A stretch of 64,000 nucleotides of DNA from Rhodocyclaceae bacterium (GCA_028714035.1 JAQTNA010000015.1:20562-84561); one strand, 5' to 3'; shown: positions 1 through 9,350, counted from the first letter of the stretch. Numbers and translations are program-made. Notes: a model not told the origin generated them from the letters alone.

Positions 1-1578
1 ACCTACGGCAACAGGAATTTCTTTTCCGTGCTGCGCGATGGGCCAGGCGATGCCATGCTCATCACCGAGCCCCTGTTGGGCAAGGTCTCCAACAAATGGG
101 TCATCGCTTTCGTGCGACGCTACGATCGGCCCGATGGTTCGTTCGGCGGCGTCATCTCGGCGGCACTTCCGGTAGACCATTTCGCCGCCCTGCTCACGAA
201 GCTGCGCCATGGAGACCGGGATACGAGCCTGTTGCGCGACAGCCGAACCGGCGGACTGATCGCACGCCACCCGCCCATCCCTGGCCCGGCCGGGCAGATC
301 GGCAACACGGGATATTCCCGGGAATTGGCCGAGCAGCTCGCGTCGGGCGTACGCGAGGGAACCTTCTTCACGCCATCCGGGGCGGACAAGGTGGCCAGAA
401 TCGTGTCCTTCCGCCGGCTCGCCCATGCTCCATTCATCGTCATCGCGGGGGTTTCCACCGAGGACTACTTCGCCGAATGGCGCATGGAAACGAAGAGAAG
501 CGCCTGGCTGGTTGCCGTATTCATCCTGGTCCTGCTGGTTCTCGCCCGGCTGATCTGGCATGCCTGGGACCGACAGGCCCGACACGCGGCGGACGTAAGT
601 GCCGCCAACGAGCTTCTGGCCAGCAGAAAGGCAGAATTGCATCAGCTGAACGTCGAGCTTGAACGGCGCGTCGAGGAGCGCACCGCAAAAATGCGCCTCA
701 GCGCCAGCATCGTCGAGCACACCAGCGAGGGCGCCATGGTGACCGACGAGCGGAGCACCATCCTGTCCGTCAACCCGGCTTTCGTGGACATCACCGGATA
801 CAGTGCAGAGGAAGTCGTCGGCAAGACGCCCCGGATTCTGCGTTCAGAGCATCATGACGGCGAGTTCTACCGCCAGATGTGGGCTTCCTTGGTCAATTCC
901 GGGCATTGGCAGGGTGAAGTCTGGAACCGCCGCAAGAACGGCGAGATCTACCTGGAACAACTCACCATCAATACCGTCGCCACCGATGGCGGCGGCACGA
1001 CCCGGTATGTGGGCGTGTTCAGCGATATCACCGAGCGCCACCACAGGAGCGAACGCATTCGACACCTGGCATTTCACGATGCGCTCACCGGGCTGCCGAA
1101 CCGGATGTTGTTCGAGGAAAGGTTGCAGCACGCGCTCGCCCGGGGCCGGCGGGAAGGCACAAGGCTATCCGTGACCTTTATTGATCTTGATGGCTTCAAA
1201 GCGGTCAACGATGCACTGGGGCACGATGTTGGGGACGTTCTGCTCCAGGACGTGGCAAAGCATCTGGTCAGTTGCTTGCGACGGGGCCTCGACACCGTCG
1301 CCCGCCTGGGTGGCGACGAATTCGTCATTCTGATGGAAGATCTCAACGCCAACGACGACTGCACGCGGATCGCGGCCAAGATCATCGCCCAGATATCCAC
1401 GCCGATGGAACTGCGCGGGCATACCGTGCGCGTCGGCGCCTCCGCGGGTATCGCCTTCTTCCCCGAAGCTGGCGACGACGCCCACGTGCTCATGAAGCAT
1501 GCCGATGCAGCCATGTATGAAGCGAAGAACGCGGGCAAGGGTTGCTACCGGACGTTTCTGGCCGCCACCCAGCCCTGA
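1..1578 (+). CDS. Cache-PAS-GGDEF diguanylate cyclase (5' end outside window)
   Basis: The reading frame is open from the first base, so the start lies upstream; a GTG at 28 is only an internal codon. About 525 residues are visible. They comprise the end of a periplasmic Cache-like sensor region (to about 150), a membrane segment (about 163-185), a coiled-coil linker (about 195-230), a PAS domain (about 235-350) and a GGDEF domain (about 360-520). The catalytic motif ARLGGDEF is intact near residue 437. An RGLD five residues upstream matches the RxxD inhibitory site, so product-inhibited synthesis of cyclic di-GMP in response to an external ligand is likely. The ligand is unknown. The gene converges on the phosphate transporter gene with 60 bases between stops. 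Confidence 0.9.
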   Translation, partial: TYGNRNFFSVLRDGPGDAMLITEPLLGKVSNKWVIAFVRRYDRPDGSFGGVISAALPVDHFAALLTKLRHGDRDTSLLRDSRTGGLIARHPPIPGPAGQIGNTGYSRELAEQLASGVREGTFFTPSGADKVARIVSFRRLAHAPFIVIAGVSTEDYFAEWRMETKRSAWLVAVFILVLLVLARLIWHAWDRQARHAADVSAANELLASRKAELHQLNVELERRVEERTAKMRLSASIVEHTSEGAMVTDERSTILSVNPAFVDITGYSAEEVVGKTPRILRSEHHDGEFYRQMWASLVNSGHWQGEVWNRRKNGEIYLEQLTINTVATDGGGTTRYVGVFSDITERHHRSERIRHLAFHDALTGLPNRMLFEERLQHALARGRREGTRLSVTFIDLDGFKAVNDALGHDVGDVLLQDVAKHLVSCLRRGLDTVARLGGDEFVILMEDLNANDDCTRIAAKIIAQISTPMELRGHTVRVGASAGIAFFPEAGDDAHVLMKHADAAMYEAKNAGKGCYRTFLAATQP

Positions 1579-1638
1579 AGTTGGGAAGTCGGCCCGAACC
1601 GTCAGGCCGGACCAGGCCGAAAATCTGAACCGTCCGGC

Positions 1639-2646
1639 TTAGAGTATGGCCCGGCCGACGTACCAGGCCAGGGCGGCCATGATGGCGCTGCACGGAATGG
1701 TCAGCACCCAGGCCCAGACGATGCTGCTGGCGATACCCCAGCGCACGTTCCGGGTACCGGTGGTGGATCCCACGCCGACGATGGCACCGGTGATGGTGTG
1801 GGTGGTGGACACGGGAATACCCAGGAATCCGGCCAGAAAAAGGGTGATGGCCCCGCCGGTTTCCGCGCAGAACCCACCCACGGGCTTCAGCTTCGTGATC
1901 TTCTGTCCCATGGTACGCACGATACGCCAGCCGCCGAACAGGGTGCCCAGGCCCATGGCCAGATAGCAAGCCAGGATGACCCAGGTGGGCATGGAATCAT
2001 TGGAGGCGGAATAGCCGGTGGCGATGAGCAGCATCCAGATGATGCCCATGGTCTTCTGCGCATCGTTGCCGCCATGCCCCAGGCTGTAAAGGGAGGCGGA
2101 AACGAGTTGCAGGCGCCGGAACCAGCGGTCCACCTTGCGCGGCGTGGAGTGGAAGAACAACCGGGACACGATCACCATCAGAGCCGAGCCGAGGATGAAG
2201 CCCAGGATCGGAGAAACAAGGATGAAGGCGATGGTCTTGCCCAGGCCGGACCACATGAGCACGCCCGGCCCGCCCTTGACCAGCCCGGCGCCCACCAGGC
2301 CGCCGATCAGGGCATGGGAAGAACTGGATGGAATACCGTAGTACCAGGTGATGAGATTCCAGAGTACGGCCCCCACCAGGGCGCCGAAGACCACGTAATG
2401 ATCCACGATGGCCGGGTCTATGGTGCCCTTGCCCACCGTGGTCGCGACCTTGAGATGGAAAACCGTCAGGGCCAGCACGTTGAAGAACGCGGCAAAAGCC
2501 ACCGCCTGATGCGGCTTCAGGACGCCGGTGGAAACGACGGTGGCGATGGAATTGGCGGCATCATGGAAGCCGTTCATGAAATCGAACAGCAGGGCCAGGG
2601 CCACCAGCAGGACCACGACCCACAGGCCGATGTGGAGGGAATGCAT
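1639..2646 (-). CDS. PiT-family inorganic phosphate transporter
   Basis: This is a 335-residue polytopic inner-membrane protein of the PiT family, which moves phosphate (as metal phosphate) with protons. The N-terminal family signature FMNGFHDAANS near residue 24 and a second phosphate-transport repeat around GIPVSTTHTITGA near residue 270 are both present. A central GGNDAQKTMG motif is also there. Its gene lies 18 bases downstream of a DUF47 gene on the same strand, the usual pairing in which the DUF47 protein modulates the transporter. A role in sulfate or other anion transport is less likely given the motifs. Confidence 0.93.
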   Translation of the reverse strand: MHSLHIGLWVVVLLVALALLFDFMNGFHDAANSIATVVSTGVLKPHQAVAFAAFFNVLALTVFHLKVATTVGKGTIDPAIVDHYVVFGALVGAVLWNLITWYYGIPSSSSHALIGGLVGAGLVKGGPGVLMWSGLGKTIAFILVSPILGFILGSALMVIVSRLFFHSTPRKVDRWFRRLQLVSASLYSLGHGGNDAQKTMGIIWMLLIATGYSASNDSMPTWVILACYLAMGLGTLFGGWRIVRTMGQKITKLKPVGGFCAETGGAITLFLAGFLGIPVSTTHTITGAIVGVGSTTGTRNVRWGIASSIVWAWVLTIPCSAIMAALAWYVGRAIL

Positions 2647-2664
2647 GAGGCGGAGTGAGCGGTG

Positions 2665-3303
2665 TCAGGAGTTTTCCAGGACGATGCCTTCGACGATATT
2701 GGCAACGTCCTCGCAACGATCCGTGATGGTTTCCAGAAGTTCGTAGATCGCCTTCAACTTCAGGATCTGGCGCACATCCGGCTCATTGCGGAACAGGGCG
2801 GAAAGGGCCGAGCGCATGACACGGTCCGCTTCCGATTCCAGGCTGTCTATCTCCTGGCAGAGCTTGAGAATCGCCGGTGCGTTCTCCATGTCGTGCAGCA
2901 GGGCGACGACGGATCGCACGTGGTCACAGCAAATCTGGCAGATGTCGGCCAGCTGCCGCGCCTCGGAGGTCACCGAGCGTATGTCGTAGAGCACCATGGA
3001 CTCGGCCACGTCCTGGATCATGTCCAGGATGTCATCCATGCTGGTGATCAGCTGATGGATGCTCTCCCGGTCCAGCGGCGTAATGAAGGTCCGGTGCAGG
3101 AGCGCCACCGTCTCGTGGGTAATGTCATCGGCCCGGCTTTCTATGGTGTCAATGCGTTGGGCGATCGCCTCCGCACGCTCCATCGAGTCGCCCACCGCCG
3201 ACATGAGGGCAGACAGTTCACTGCCTCCCGCGACGATCTGTTCGGCGTGAGCGATGAACAGATCGAAGAATTTCCCCTCGCGGGGCATGAAACGCCCGAA
3301 CAT
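2665..3303 (-). CDS. DUF47 / PhoU-like phosphate transport regulator
   Basis: This 212-residue all-helical protein of the DUF47 family (TIGR00153 type) is distantly related to PhoU. It starts MFGRFMPREGKFFDLF, the typical DUF47 opening, and contains heptad-like helices with the family stretch DDITHETVALLHRTFITP. No catalytic motif is expected. DUF47 proteins are thought to bind metal clusters and control the adjacent PiT transporter in the cytoplasm. It is the first gene of a two-gene operon with the transporter gene that follows directly downstream. Confidence 0.92.
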   Translation of the reverse strand: MFGRFMPREGKFFDLFIAHAEQIVAGGSELSALMSAVGDSMERAEAIAQRIDTIESRADDITHETVALLHRTFITPLDRESIHQLITSMDDILDMIQDVAESMVLYDIRSVTSEARQLADICQICCDHVRSVVALLHDMENAPAILKLCQEIDSLESEADRVMRSALSALFRNEPDVRQILKLKAIYELLETITDRCEDVANIVEGIVLENS

Positions 3304-3429
3304 CGGTTTTTCCGGCTTGAAATAAAAGCGTCATTCTACCCGGAGAAAAGGCAGGCGCGCTGAAACAGTTGCCTCAATCTCTTGTGAACCCCGTTTGGCT
3401 CATCCCGCCCCAGGCCCCGCCGACGCGAC

Positions 3430-4599
3430 TCAGGAAGCGAGCACCTCATCCAGAACCCGGCGGCAGGCGGGCGCGGTTGCCGGAGGAAGGGGATCGGCCT
3501 GGAACGCCTGCTCCAGTACCTCGGCCAGCTCCGCCGGCTCCCCGAGACGCGCCACCGCGCCCTTCTCCCAGGTTTCCAGGTAATGCCGCAGCTTGGTCCC
3601 AACGCCCGCATCGGCGAGCGCCAGTCCGGCGCGAGGGCGCCCCCACGAAGCCGCCAGTATCCAGCCATGCAGGCTGCTGCCACACCAGGCGCGGCCCCCC
3701 TGAATCAGGGCGCAGAGTTCCAGGATGTCCGGGGTCTCGGCCACCCAACAGCGGCCCGGTGCCATGCGCGACGCCAGGCGGCGATAGCCATCCAGATCGT
3801 CGTGCCAGGGGGCCGCGCCTGCGCGCAGGAAGACGATGCCCAGGCCGCGGGCCGCCGCCACCCTCTCCAGGCGGGAGGCCATGAGGGCGAGCGTGGCGTC
3901 ATCGCAAAAATCGGCGCTGAACTGCACCGCCAGATAGCCCCCGGGGAAATGGCCCCGCACCGCCGCCGGCTCACCGAGCAGGGCATGCCCGGAAATCGGG
4001 CCGGACAACACTTCCGCCGCAAGCGAAGCGGTGTCGGGCATCAGCGTCGCCGGCAGAAAAGCGCCTGACAGATGTTCCAGGGTGCGCCAGTCACGGACAC
4101 CGACAAAACTCGCCTGGTGCAGGCAATGGAGCACCTCGTGGCGCAGCATCGCGGGCACCTGATCCAGGGCTTCGCCCCCCACTCCCAGGAAGAGAGTCCG
4201 GCTACCCCTGGGCAGACGCTCCGCCGCCACCACGTAGGGTGCGGATCGGGAACATCCCAGGCGGCCCCTGGCCCAGCCCAGCCCGGCCCCACCCTCATCC
4301 TGCCGGGAAAGCATCTCTCTCGCTTTCTCCGCAGGCAGCGTCATGATGGCCGCCTGCCAGGCGCTGCAAGTCAATAGTTCGCCGCCCACATGAATCAGGT
4401 CCACGGCCCGGTTGCCCAAGCGGGCCAGGGCCTCGTCCAGGGGCAGCACCTGATGGCCGCCCCAGGCACGCAGGTCAGCGGCCACCAGGCCCGCATGCAG
4501 CCGTTCCCGTTGCGGCATGAGCGCGTCCAGCACATGGGGGAACAGCATGTCCCCCAGGTTGTGCCGGTCAAAGGCGCCGAAGAGGATGACCGGACGCAT
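3430..4599 (-). CDS. Polysaccharide pyruvyl transferase family protein
   Basis: The protein has 389 residues. The start VILFGAFDRHNLGDMLFP is the glycine-rich loop typical of the polysaccharide pyruvyl transferase (CsaB/WcaK-like) fold, and the C-terminal half contains the second Rossmann-like domain with GRAWCGSSLHGWILA. The GSSLH motif is a hallmark of the family. Members transfer pyruvate ketals, or act as related glycosyltransferase-like enzymes, on cell-surface polymers. The substrate here cannot be told. It follows the CoA-ester lyase gene by 14 bases and is probably co-transcribed with it, although a metabolic link is not obvious. No other polysaccharide genes are nearby. Confidence 0.8.
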   Translation of the reverse strand: MRPVILFGAFDRHNLGDMLFPHVLDALMPQRERLHAGLVAADLRAWGGHQVLPLDEALARLGNRAVDLIHVGGELLTCSAWQAAIMTLPAEKAREMLSRQDEGGAGLGWARGRLGCSRSAPYVVAAERLPRGSRTLFLGVGGEALDQVPAMLRHEVLHCLHQASFVGVRDWRTLEHLSGAFLPATLMPDTASLAAEVLSGPISGHALLGEPAAVRGHFPGGYLAVQFSADFCDDATLALMASRLERVAAARGLGIVFLRAGAAPWHDDLDGYRRLASRMAPGRCWVAETPDILELCALIQGGRAWCGSSLHGWILAASWGRPRAGLALADAGVGTKLRHYLETWEKGAVARLGEPAELAEVLEQAFQADPLPPATAPACRRVLDEVLAS

Positions 4600-4613
4600 G
4601 GCCGAGTCCGGTT

Positions 4614-5591
4614 TCAGAAAAACCGCCGGTCGGCTTCGTCAGGCAGCGCCATGCCGGTCGCCCGGGCGCGTTGCAGGAGTTCCCAGTAGTAGCGGTAGGA
4701 CGCCCGGTCATGCAACCGGCCCTGGTGCGAGATGGGCCCCCAGTGATGGTCCTGGGCAGAGGCCAGGATGGCCCCCGCCGCCTCCACCTCGGCGAAGTCG
4801 GGCCGCATGGCTTCCAGGATGGGGCGGATCTGGTTGGGATGGATGCTCCACATGCGCAGGTATCCGAATTCCCGACGCGCTCTCTTCGCATCCTCGAATA
4901 CCACCGCGGCGTCCTTCAGTTCCGTGCACACGTTGTGACTGGGCACCACGCCGTTGCCCAGGGCCGCGGCCGCGATCTCGCACTTGGCCCGGGCCACCAG
5001 GGGATGCTGGAACTGGCCCGGACTCTTCATGGCGGAACCGGGGATGGCGCCGTGATGGGCACTGACGAAGTCCATGAGTCCGAAGTCCAGGGATTCCACG
5101 CCGGGCAAACCGGCGATGGCCCAGGCGTCCCGGAGCGCGCCGTGGGTCTCGATCAGCACATGCACGGGAATTTGCCGGGCCAGGCCATGGCGCGCCTCGG
5201 CCTCCCTCAACGCCGCGATCTGCGCCGTCACGTCGGCCAGCGACCGGGGCTTGGGCAGGGTCAGGAAAGGCAGACGACTGCCCGCCCCGGCCACCAGGAT
5301 GTCCAGATCCATCCGCCAATGGGGGTGGGTGATGTCGTGGATACGCGCCGCCACCCGGCCGTAACGGTTGTCGGCGGACATGATCAGGCTCGCGCACAGG
5401 GCCGCATGTTCGGCTTCGGCACCGGCCCGGGCGCCATCCTCGCAGTCGCAGGTGATGTCGAACACCGGCCCCATCTCGCCCTGGAGGCCCAGCGCCTTGG
5501 TGATCAGCTTCTCGCTGCCGGCGTAGTGATCCACGGCGGGCAGGATGGGAAACGGCTTCTCGCCGGAAAACAGAACTTGGTCAGGATGCAT
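4614..5591 (-). CDS. HpcH/HpaI aldolase/CoA-ester lyase family protein
   Basis: This 325-residue TIM-barrel protein belongs to the citrate lyase beta / malyl-CoA lyase superfamily. CDCEDGARAG near residue 48 carries acidic residues expected to help bind Mg2+; LIETHGAL near residue 148 supplies the conserved Glu; IHPNQI near residue 250 is typical of the CoA-ester lyases. Likely reactions are cleavage or formation of malyl-CoA, citramalyl-CoA or a related beta-hydroxyacyl-CoA. Exact substrate assignment needs phylogeny. It is the first gene of a pair with the pyruvyl transferase-like gene and lies beyond the sox terminator, so it is probably not part of the sox transcript. Confidence 0.85.
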   Translation of the reverse strand: MHPDQVLFSGEKPFPILPAVDHYAGSEKLITKALGLQGEMGPVFDITCDCEDGARAGAEAEHAALCASLIMSADNRYGRVAARIHDITHPHWRMDLDILVAGAGSRLPFLTLPKPRSLADVTAQIAALREAEARHGLARQIPVHVLIETHGALRDAWAIAGLPGVESLDFGLMDFVSAHHGAIPGSAMKSPGQFQHPLVARAKCEIAAAALGNGVVPSHNVCTELKDAAVVFEDAKRARREFGYLRMWSIHPNQIRPILEAMRPDFAEVEAAGAILASAQDHHWGPISHQGRLHDRASYRYYWELLQRARATGMALPDEADRRFF

Positions 5592-5680
5592 GGCGGTACG
5601 TTAGGCGAAGGGACATCCGGAACGAGCCCCTGGCCCATCCGTCGTGAAAGGCACTAGTTTAGCCAAACGGAAGAAGGGCG

Positions 5681-5723
5681 GCCAAAAAATGAAGCGGGCA
5701 GGTTCCGGGGAGAACCTGCCCGC
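5681..5723 (-). terminator. Rho-independent terminator of the sox operon
   Basis: A perfect 12-bp stem (GCGGGCAGGTTC, 5694-5705, with its complement at 5712-5723) encloses a 6-base loop. On the minus strand it is followed by a T-rich run (positions 5690-5684). It lies 45 bases after the soxB stop and separates sox from the CoA-ester lyase gene. Confidence 0.9.
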
Positions 5724-5767
5724 ATATTCTTCGCTTCACATCCTTCAGTCGGCCTCGATGCGATTGC

Positions 5768-7483
5768 CTACACCTTCCCCGGATTGCCTTCCATGCCCAC
5801 CAGGGCGGGCTGATTGACCCTACGTGTCGAGACGGTCTTCTTCGCCTTCAGCCAGGTGGCCACGACTTCCCAGATGGGTTGGCCGGTCGCGCCCTGGGCG
5901 ACGGGTGCCCAGCCGGCCACCTTGTAGGTCTTGTCAGCTTCCAGGGGCTTGCCATGGAGGCGCATGTCACGGATACGATCGCCCACGACGGCTTCCGGCG
6001 CACAGGTATAGCTCATGCCGCCCACGCGCACCATGTCGCCGCCCTGTTGCAGATAAGGGTCCGGGTTGAACAGGTTGTCGCCCACGTCCTCCAGGATGGC
6101 CTTGATCTGGGAACCCTTCATCTCCGTCAGGGTGGATTGGGGGTAGGTGATGGCCGTCTGGGTCATCAGGTCTTCCATCGTGATGTCCTGGCCCGGCAGG
6201 AGGCTGGTGCCCCAGCGGAAACCGGGCGAGAAGCCGATATCCGCGCCCTTCACCTCCATCAGGGCATCCAGGATCAACTGGTCCCAGGAGCCGTTGAAGT
6301 TGCCCCGGCGATAGAGGAGCCCCTCGCTCACCGCCAGCTTTTCCCCCAGCTTCGCCTCGAAAGGCGCCCTGGCCTTGGCGATGTAAGTCGCCATGGCGGC
6401 ATCGGCCGGCAGGAGATTGGAGAATATCGGCAGGAGCTTATAACGGAAGTCGCTGACCTTGCCATCCTTGACATCGAAATCCAGCACCGACAGGAACTTG
6501 CCGTTACTGCCGGAATTGATGACCAGGGTCTTGCCGCCGGCGTTCGCCACGGGCACGGGCACCGGCACGCCGTCGTGGGTGTGGCCACCCATGATGGCGT
6601 CCATGCCGCGCACCTGGCTGGCGAGCTTCAGGTCCACGTCCATGCCGTTGTGGGACAAGAGCACCACGACCTGGGCGCCCTTGCTCCGGACCTCGTCTAC
6701 GATCTTCTGCAATTCCTCTTCCTGGATGCCGAAGGTCCAGTCCGGCATCATCCAGCGGGGATTGGCGATGGGCGTATACGGGAAAGCCTGGCCGATCACG
6801 GCCACCTGCACGCCGTTCATCTCCCGCAGGGCATAGGGCTTGAACACCTGGTCGCCGAAATCGCTGGTCTTGACGTTCTGGGCCAGGAACTCGATCTTCC
6901 CGGCCATGTCCTTCTCCACCAGTTCCTTCACCCGCTCGGCCCCCAGGGTGAATTCCCAGTGGGGGCTCATCATGTCCACACCCAGGAGTTTGGTGGCATC
7001 CACCATGTCCTGGCCCTGGGTCCACAAGGCGGTGGCGGAACCTTGCCAGGTATCGCCGCCGTCCAGCAGCAGCGAACCGGGCCGGCTCGCCCGCAGGCGC
7101 TTCACCAGGGTGGCGAGATGGGCGAAACCGCCCACCCGGCCGTAGGCGCGGGAAGCCGCCTCGAAATTCAGGCAGGAGAAGGCGTGCGCCTCCCGCGTGC
7201 CGGGGGCGATGCCGAAACTCTTCAACAGGTGTTCACCCACCAGGTGAGGCGCCCTGCCCTTGGCGCCGCCTATGCCCAGGTTGGTGTCCGGCTCGCGGAA
7301 ATAGATGGGCAGCAACTGGGCATGGCAGTCGGTGAAGTGCAGGAAATGCACCTTGCCGAACTTGGGCACGTCATAGAGCCGCCCGTCGTCCTGGGCCGCC
7401 AGCAGGGAGGGGGAATCGAGGGCAAAACCGGCCGCCGCCGCGGCGGCCAGGATTTGCAGGAACTCACGCCGGTGCATGGACAC
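5768..7483 (-). CDS. soxB: Thiosulfohydrolase SoxB
   Basis: This 571-residue periplasmic metallophosphoesterase-fold protein hydrolyses the terminal sulfonate of SoxY-bound S-thiosulfonate to release sulfate. The N-terminus MHRREFLQILAAAAAAG is a twin-arginine-type signal. Dinuclear manganese ligand motifs are visible: HFTDCHAQ near residue 50, DGGDTWQG near 142, SHNGMD near 275 and GGHTHDG near 298. The C-terminal 5'-nucleotidase domain follows from about residue 370. It is the last gene of the sox operon, 11 bases after soxX, and is followed by a strong terminator. Length and motifs match functional SoxB. Confidence 0.97.
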   Translation of the reverse strand: MSMHRREFLQILAAAAAAGFALDSPSLLAAQDDGRLYDVPKFGKVHFLHFTDCHAQLLPIYFREPDTNLGIGGAKGRAPHLVGEHLLKSFGIAPGTREAHAFSCLNFEAASRAYGRVGGFAHLATLVKRLRASRPGSLLLDGGDTWQGSATALWTQGQDMVDATKLLGVDMMSPHWEFTLGAERVKELVEKDMAGKIEFLAQNVKTSDFGDQVFKPYALREMNGVQVAVIGQAFPYTPIANPRWMMPDWTFGIQEEELQKIVDEVRSKGAQVVVLLSHNGMDVDLKLASQVRGMDAIMGGHTHDGVPVPVPVANAGGKTLVINSGSNGKFLSVLDFDVKDGKVSDFRYKLLPIFSNLLPADAAMATYIAKARAPFEAKLGEKLAVSEGLLYRRGNFNGSWDQLILDALMEVKGADIGFSPGFRWGTSLLPGQDITMEDLMTQTAITYPQSTLTEMKGSQIKAILEDVGDNLFNPDPYLQQGGDMVRVGGMSYTCAPEAVVGDRIRDMRLHGKPLEADKTYKVAGWAPVAQGATGQPIWEVVATWLKAKKTVSTRRVNQPALVGMEGNPGKV

Positions 7484-7494
7484 GCGCCCTCTCC

Positions 7495-8100
7495 TTACTT
7501 GTTGACGGGGGATTCGGGATCGAGCAGCAGCGCCACCAGATCCTTGATCTGAGCCTCCGTCAGAGCGCCCACATGGCCGAAACGGGGCATGGGCGCACAG
7601 AGGTTGAAGGCCTTGCTGTTATAGATCCGGCCGTAGGCCTCCTTTTGCCGGGCCTCGGTGTAGCCCTTCTTCTTGCCGTACTGGTAGAGGCTGGGACCGA
7701 TGGTGCCGAAGGAAATTTCCTGGGGCGAAATCCGGTGGCAGTTGTAGCAATTGCCGCCGATGGGCGTCTCCGGCGTGTCGCTCCAGGTATTGCCCCGGCC
7801 GTCCTGGGCGAGGATTTCGCCCTTCTTCCAGTCGCCCAGATACTTGCCGTCGGCCGGATACTTGATTTCGGCGCGTTGCTGTTTCTCCAGGGCAAACTGT
7901 TGCGCCTGCGGCACGGAATCAAGGTCGGGCGTGCTGCAAAGGATCTGCACGGGATCCTGATCCAGGCGTTCCACCTTGGCGATGCCCTTGGTGTGAAAAT
8001 CGGTCTTCAGCCTTGCCGCCACGACGGATTCGGAGCCCGCGGCGAAAAGACAGGTGGAGGCGAGCGCCAGAACGCCGCCCATCATGAGTTTGGCTTTCAT
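7495..8100 (-). CDS. soxX: Sulfur-oxidation c-type cytochrome SoxX
   Basis: This 201-residue periplasmic monoheme cytochrome c is the partner of SoxA in the SoxAX complex that couples thiosulfate to SoxYZ. The start at 8100 (MKAKLMMGG) is chosen because a GAGGAG ribosome site lies just upstream and a clean signal peptide follows; a further upstream start would run into soxA. The heme motif CYNCH lies near residue 119 in GGNCYNCHR, and a Met in APMPRFG near the C-terminus is the likely axial ligand. It lies 10 bases after the soxA stop. Confidence 0.95.
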   Translation of the reverse strand: MKAKLMMGGVLALASTCLFAAGSESVVAARLKTDFHTKGIAKVERLDQDPVQILCSTPDLDSVPQAQQFALEKQQRAEIKYPADGKYLGDWKKGEILAQDGRGNTWSDTPETPIGGNCYNCHRISPQEISFGTIGPSLYQYGKKKGYTEARQKEAYGRIYNSKAFNLCAPMPRFGHVGALTEAQIKDLVALLLDPESPVNK

Positions 8101-8110
8101 GTTCGTCTCC

Positions 8111-8920
8111 TCAGCGCTTGATGCCCGGACCCTGGTACGTGGCACCATTGGCCATGGTGGCCAGGTAGCTCGTCAGGGCGATGGTGGATTCGGAAGCGTA
8201 GGTCGGCTCCGGGAAGCGCTGCTGCCGGAAGCAGTCGTTGAGACGCCACTGGAAACTGCGGAACAGGCTCTGGGACACCCGATAGGCAGGCCAGGAGGTA
8301 TAGGCGCGCTGCGAACCGGCCGGGGATGTCAGGTCAGGCAAGTCCTGCATGCGGATCCGGGCATCGGTCATGGCATGGCAGGTGGCGCAGGAGAAATCGT
8401 AGGGACCGGCCCGGTAGAAGAATATCTGCTTGCCCAGCTCGAAGGCCGCCTTCTCCTTGGGGTGGGCGGTGGGCACGGCCATGGGCATGCCCCGCGACTG
8501 CCCCACCACGTAGGCCACCAGGGCCTCCATGTCCGACTTGTAGTTCGCCGTACCGAAAGGCTTCTTGGACAGCTCGGCGCGATCGAAACCCTGCAACTTG
8601 ACCATGCAGGTCATGAGCCGGGATTCCAGGTCTTCCACCTTGTCGCTATCGGCAAAATAGCGCGGCATCTGGGCATAGGCGCCCTTGACCACGCCCGCTC
8701 CGAGGCCCAGGTCGCACTTCTGGAGACTGGCGTTCTTCGGCCCACGGGCCGTGGCCCAGAGCGCTTCGCCATCCATTTCAAAGAGTTCAGCCGGATTGCC
8801 ATCACCCAGCATTTCCCGGTATTTCTCGATCTCCGCGGTGGCGCTATTGCCCTGGGACCAGGCCATGCCGGCCATGCCCAAAGAAACCACCGCCGCCGAG
8901 ATTAATAGGCGGCCTTTCAT
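8111..8920 (-). CDS. soxA: Sulfur-oxidation cytochrome SoxA, monoheme type
   Basis: This 269-residue periplasmic protein forms the catalytic half of SoxAX, which oxidatively joins thiosulfate to the SoxY cysteine. The start at 8920 (MKGRLLISAAVV) has an AAGGAG site and a signal peptide ending near AWSQ. Only one heme motif, CATCH, is present. In the N-terminal domain the first heme site of diheme SoxA is replaced by isolated cysteines (KCDLG and TCMVK), as in monoheme SoxA. RLNDCFRQQRFPEP near the C-terminus carries the active-site cysteine that becomes the persulfide heme ligand. It lies between soxZ and soxX. Confidence 0.95.
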   Translation of the reverse strand: MKGRLLISAAVVSLGMAGMAWSQGNSATAEIEKYREMLGDGNPAELFEMDGEALWATARGPKNASLQKCDLGLGAGVVKGAYAQMPRYFADSDKVEDLESRLMTCMVKLQGFDRAELSKKPFGTANYKSDMEALVAYVVGQSRGMPMAVPTAHPKEKAAFELGKQIFFYRAGPYDFSCATCHAMTDARIRMQDLPDLTSPAGSQRAYTSWPAYRVSQSLFRSFQWRLNDCFRQQRFPEPTYASESTIALTSYLATMANGATYQGPGIKR

Positions 8921-9010
8921 TTTTTTCTCCTTCTGTTGGGGTAAGCGAGCCGGCTGTGTGGCTGAGGACGGTCGCTGCAACGACTCGCTATACAGCGAAG
9001 TCCGGTACGC

Positions 9011-9325
9011 TCAACCCGCCGCGACCACCGCTTCGCCACTGCCCTTCTCGCCCAGGTTGTCCACCCAGCTCACCACCGCCTTGTCGCCCACCTTCGCACC
9101 CTTGACCTTGAAGTTGAACACCGGGTTGGACGACACCGCCGTATTCAGGTGACTGGTGACGACGCGCTTGCCGTCCACATCCACGGTCAGCACCTGGATG
9201 AAGTGGGCGGGAATGACCTTGCCGCCATCCTTGCGCATGCCGGTTTCCATGGGGTGGCTCACGATTGCCGTGATCGCCGTCACATCGCCCTTCAGCAGGG
9301 CACGAACTCTCATCGAACTTGCCAT
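9011..9325 (-). CDS. soxZ: Sulfur carrier complex subunit SoxZ
   Basis: This 104-residue immunoglobulin-fold protein pairs with SoxY to form the periplasmic sulfur-compound carrier. It has no signal peptide, as is normal because SoxZ is exported together with SoxY. The conserved stretches ISHPMETGMRKD and PVFNFKVKGAKVGD are typical of the family. It starts 25 bases after the soxY stop and precedes soxA by 90 bases. Confidence 0.95.
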   Translation of the reverse strand: MASSMRVRALLKGDVTAITAIVSHPMETGMRKDGGKVIPAHFIQVLTVDVDGKRVVTSHLNTAVSSNPVFNFKVKGAKVGDKAVVSWVDNLGEKGSGEAVVAAG

Positions 9326-9350
9326 TTCTTTTCCCTTTTCCTTGCTGTCT

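Noticed and set aside
8101..8148. Longer SoxX start
   Set aside because: It overlaps soxA and adds residues before a clean signal peptide; the start at 8100 has the ribosome site.
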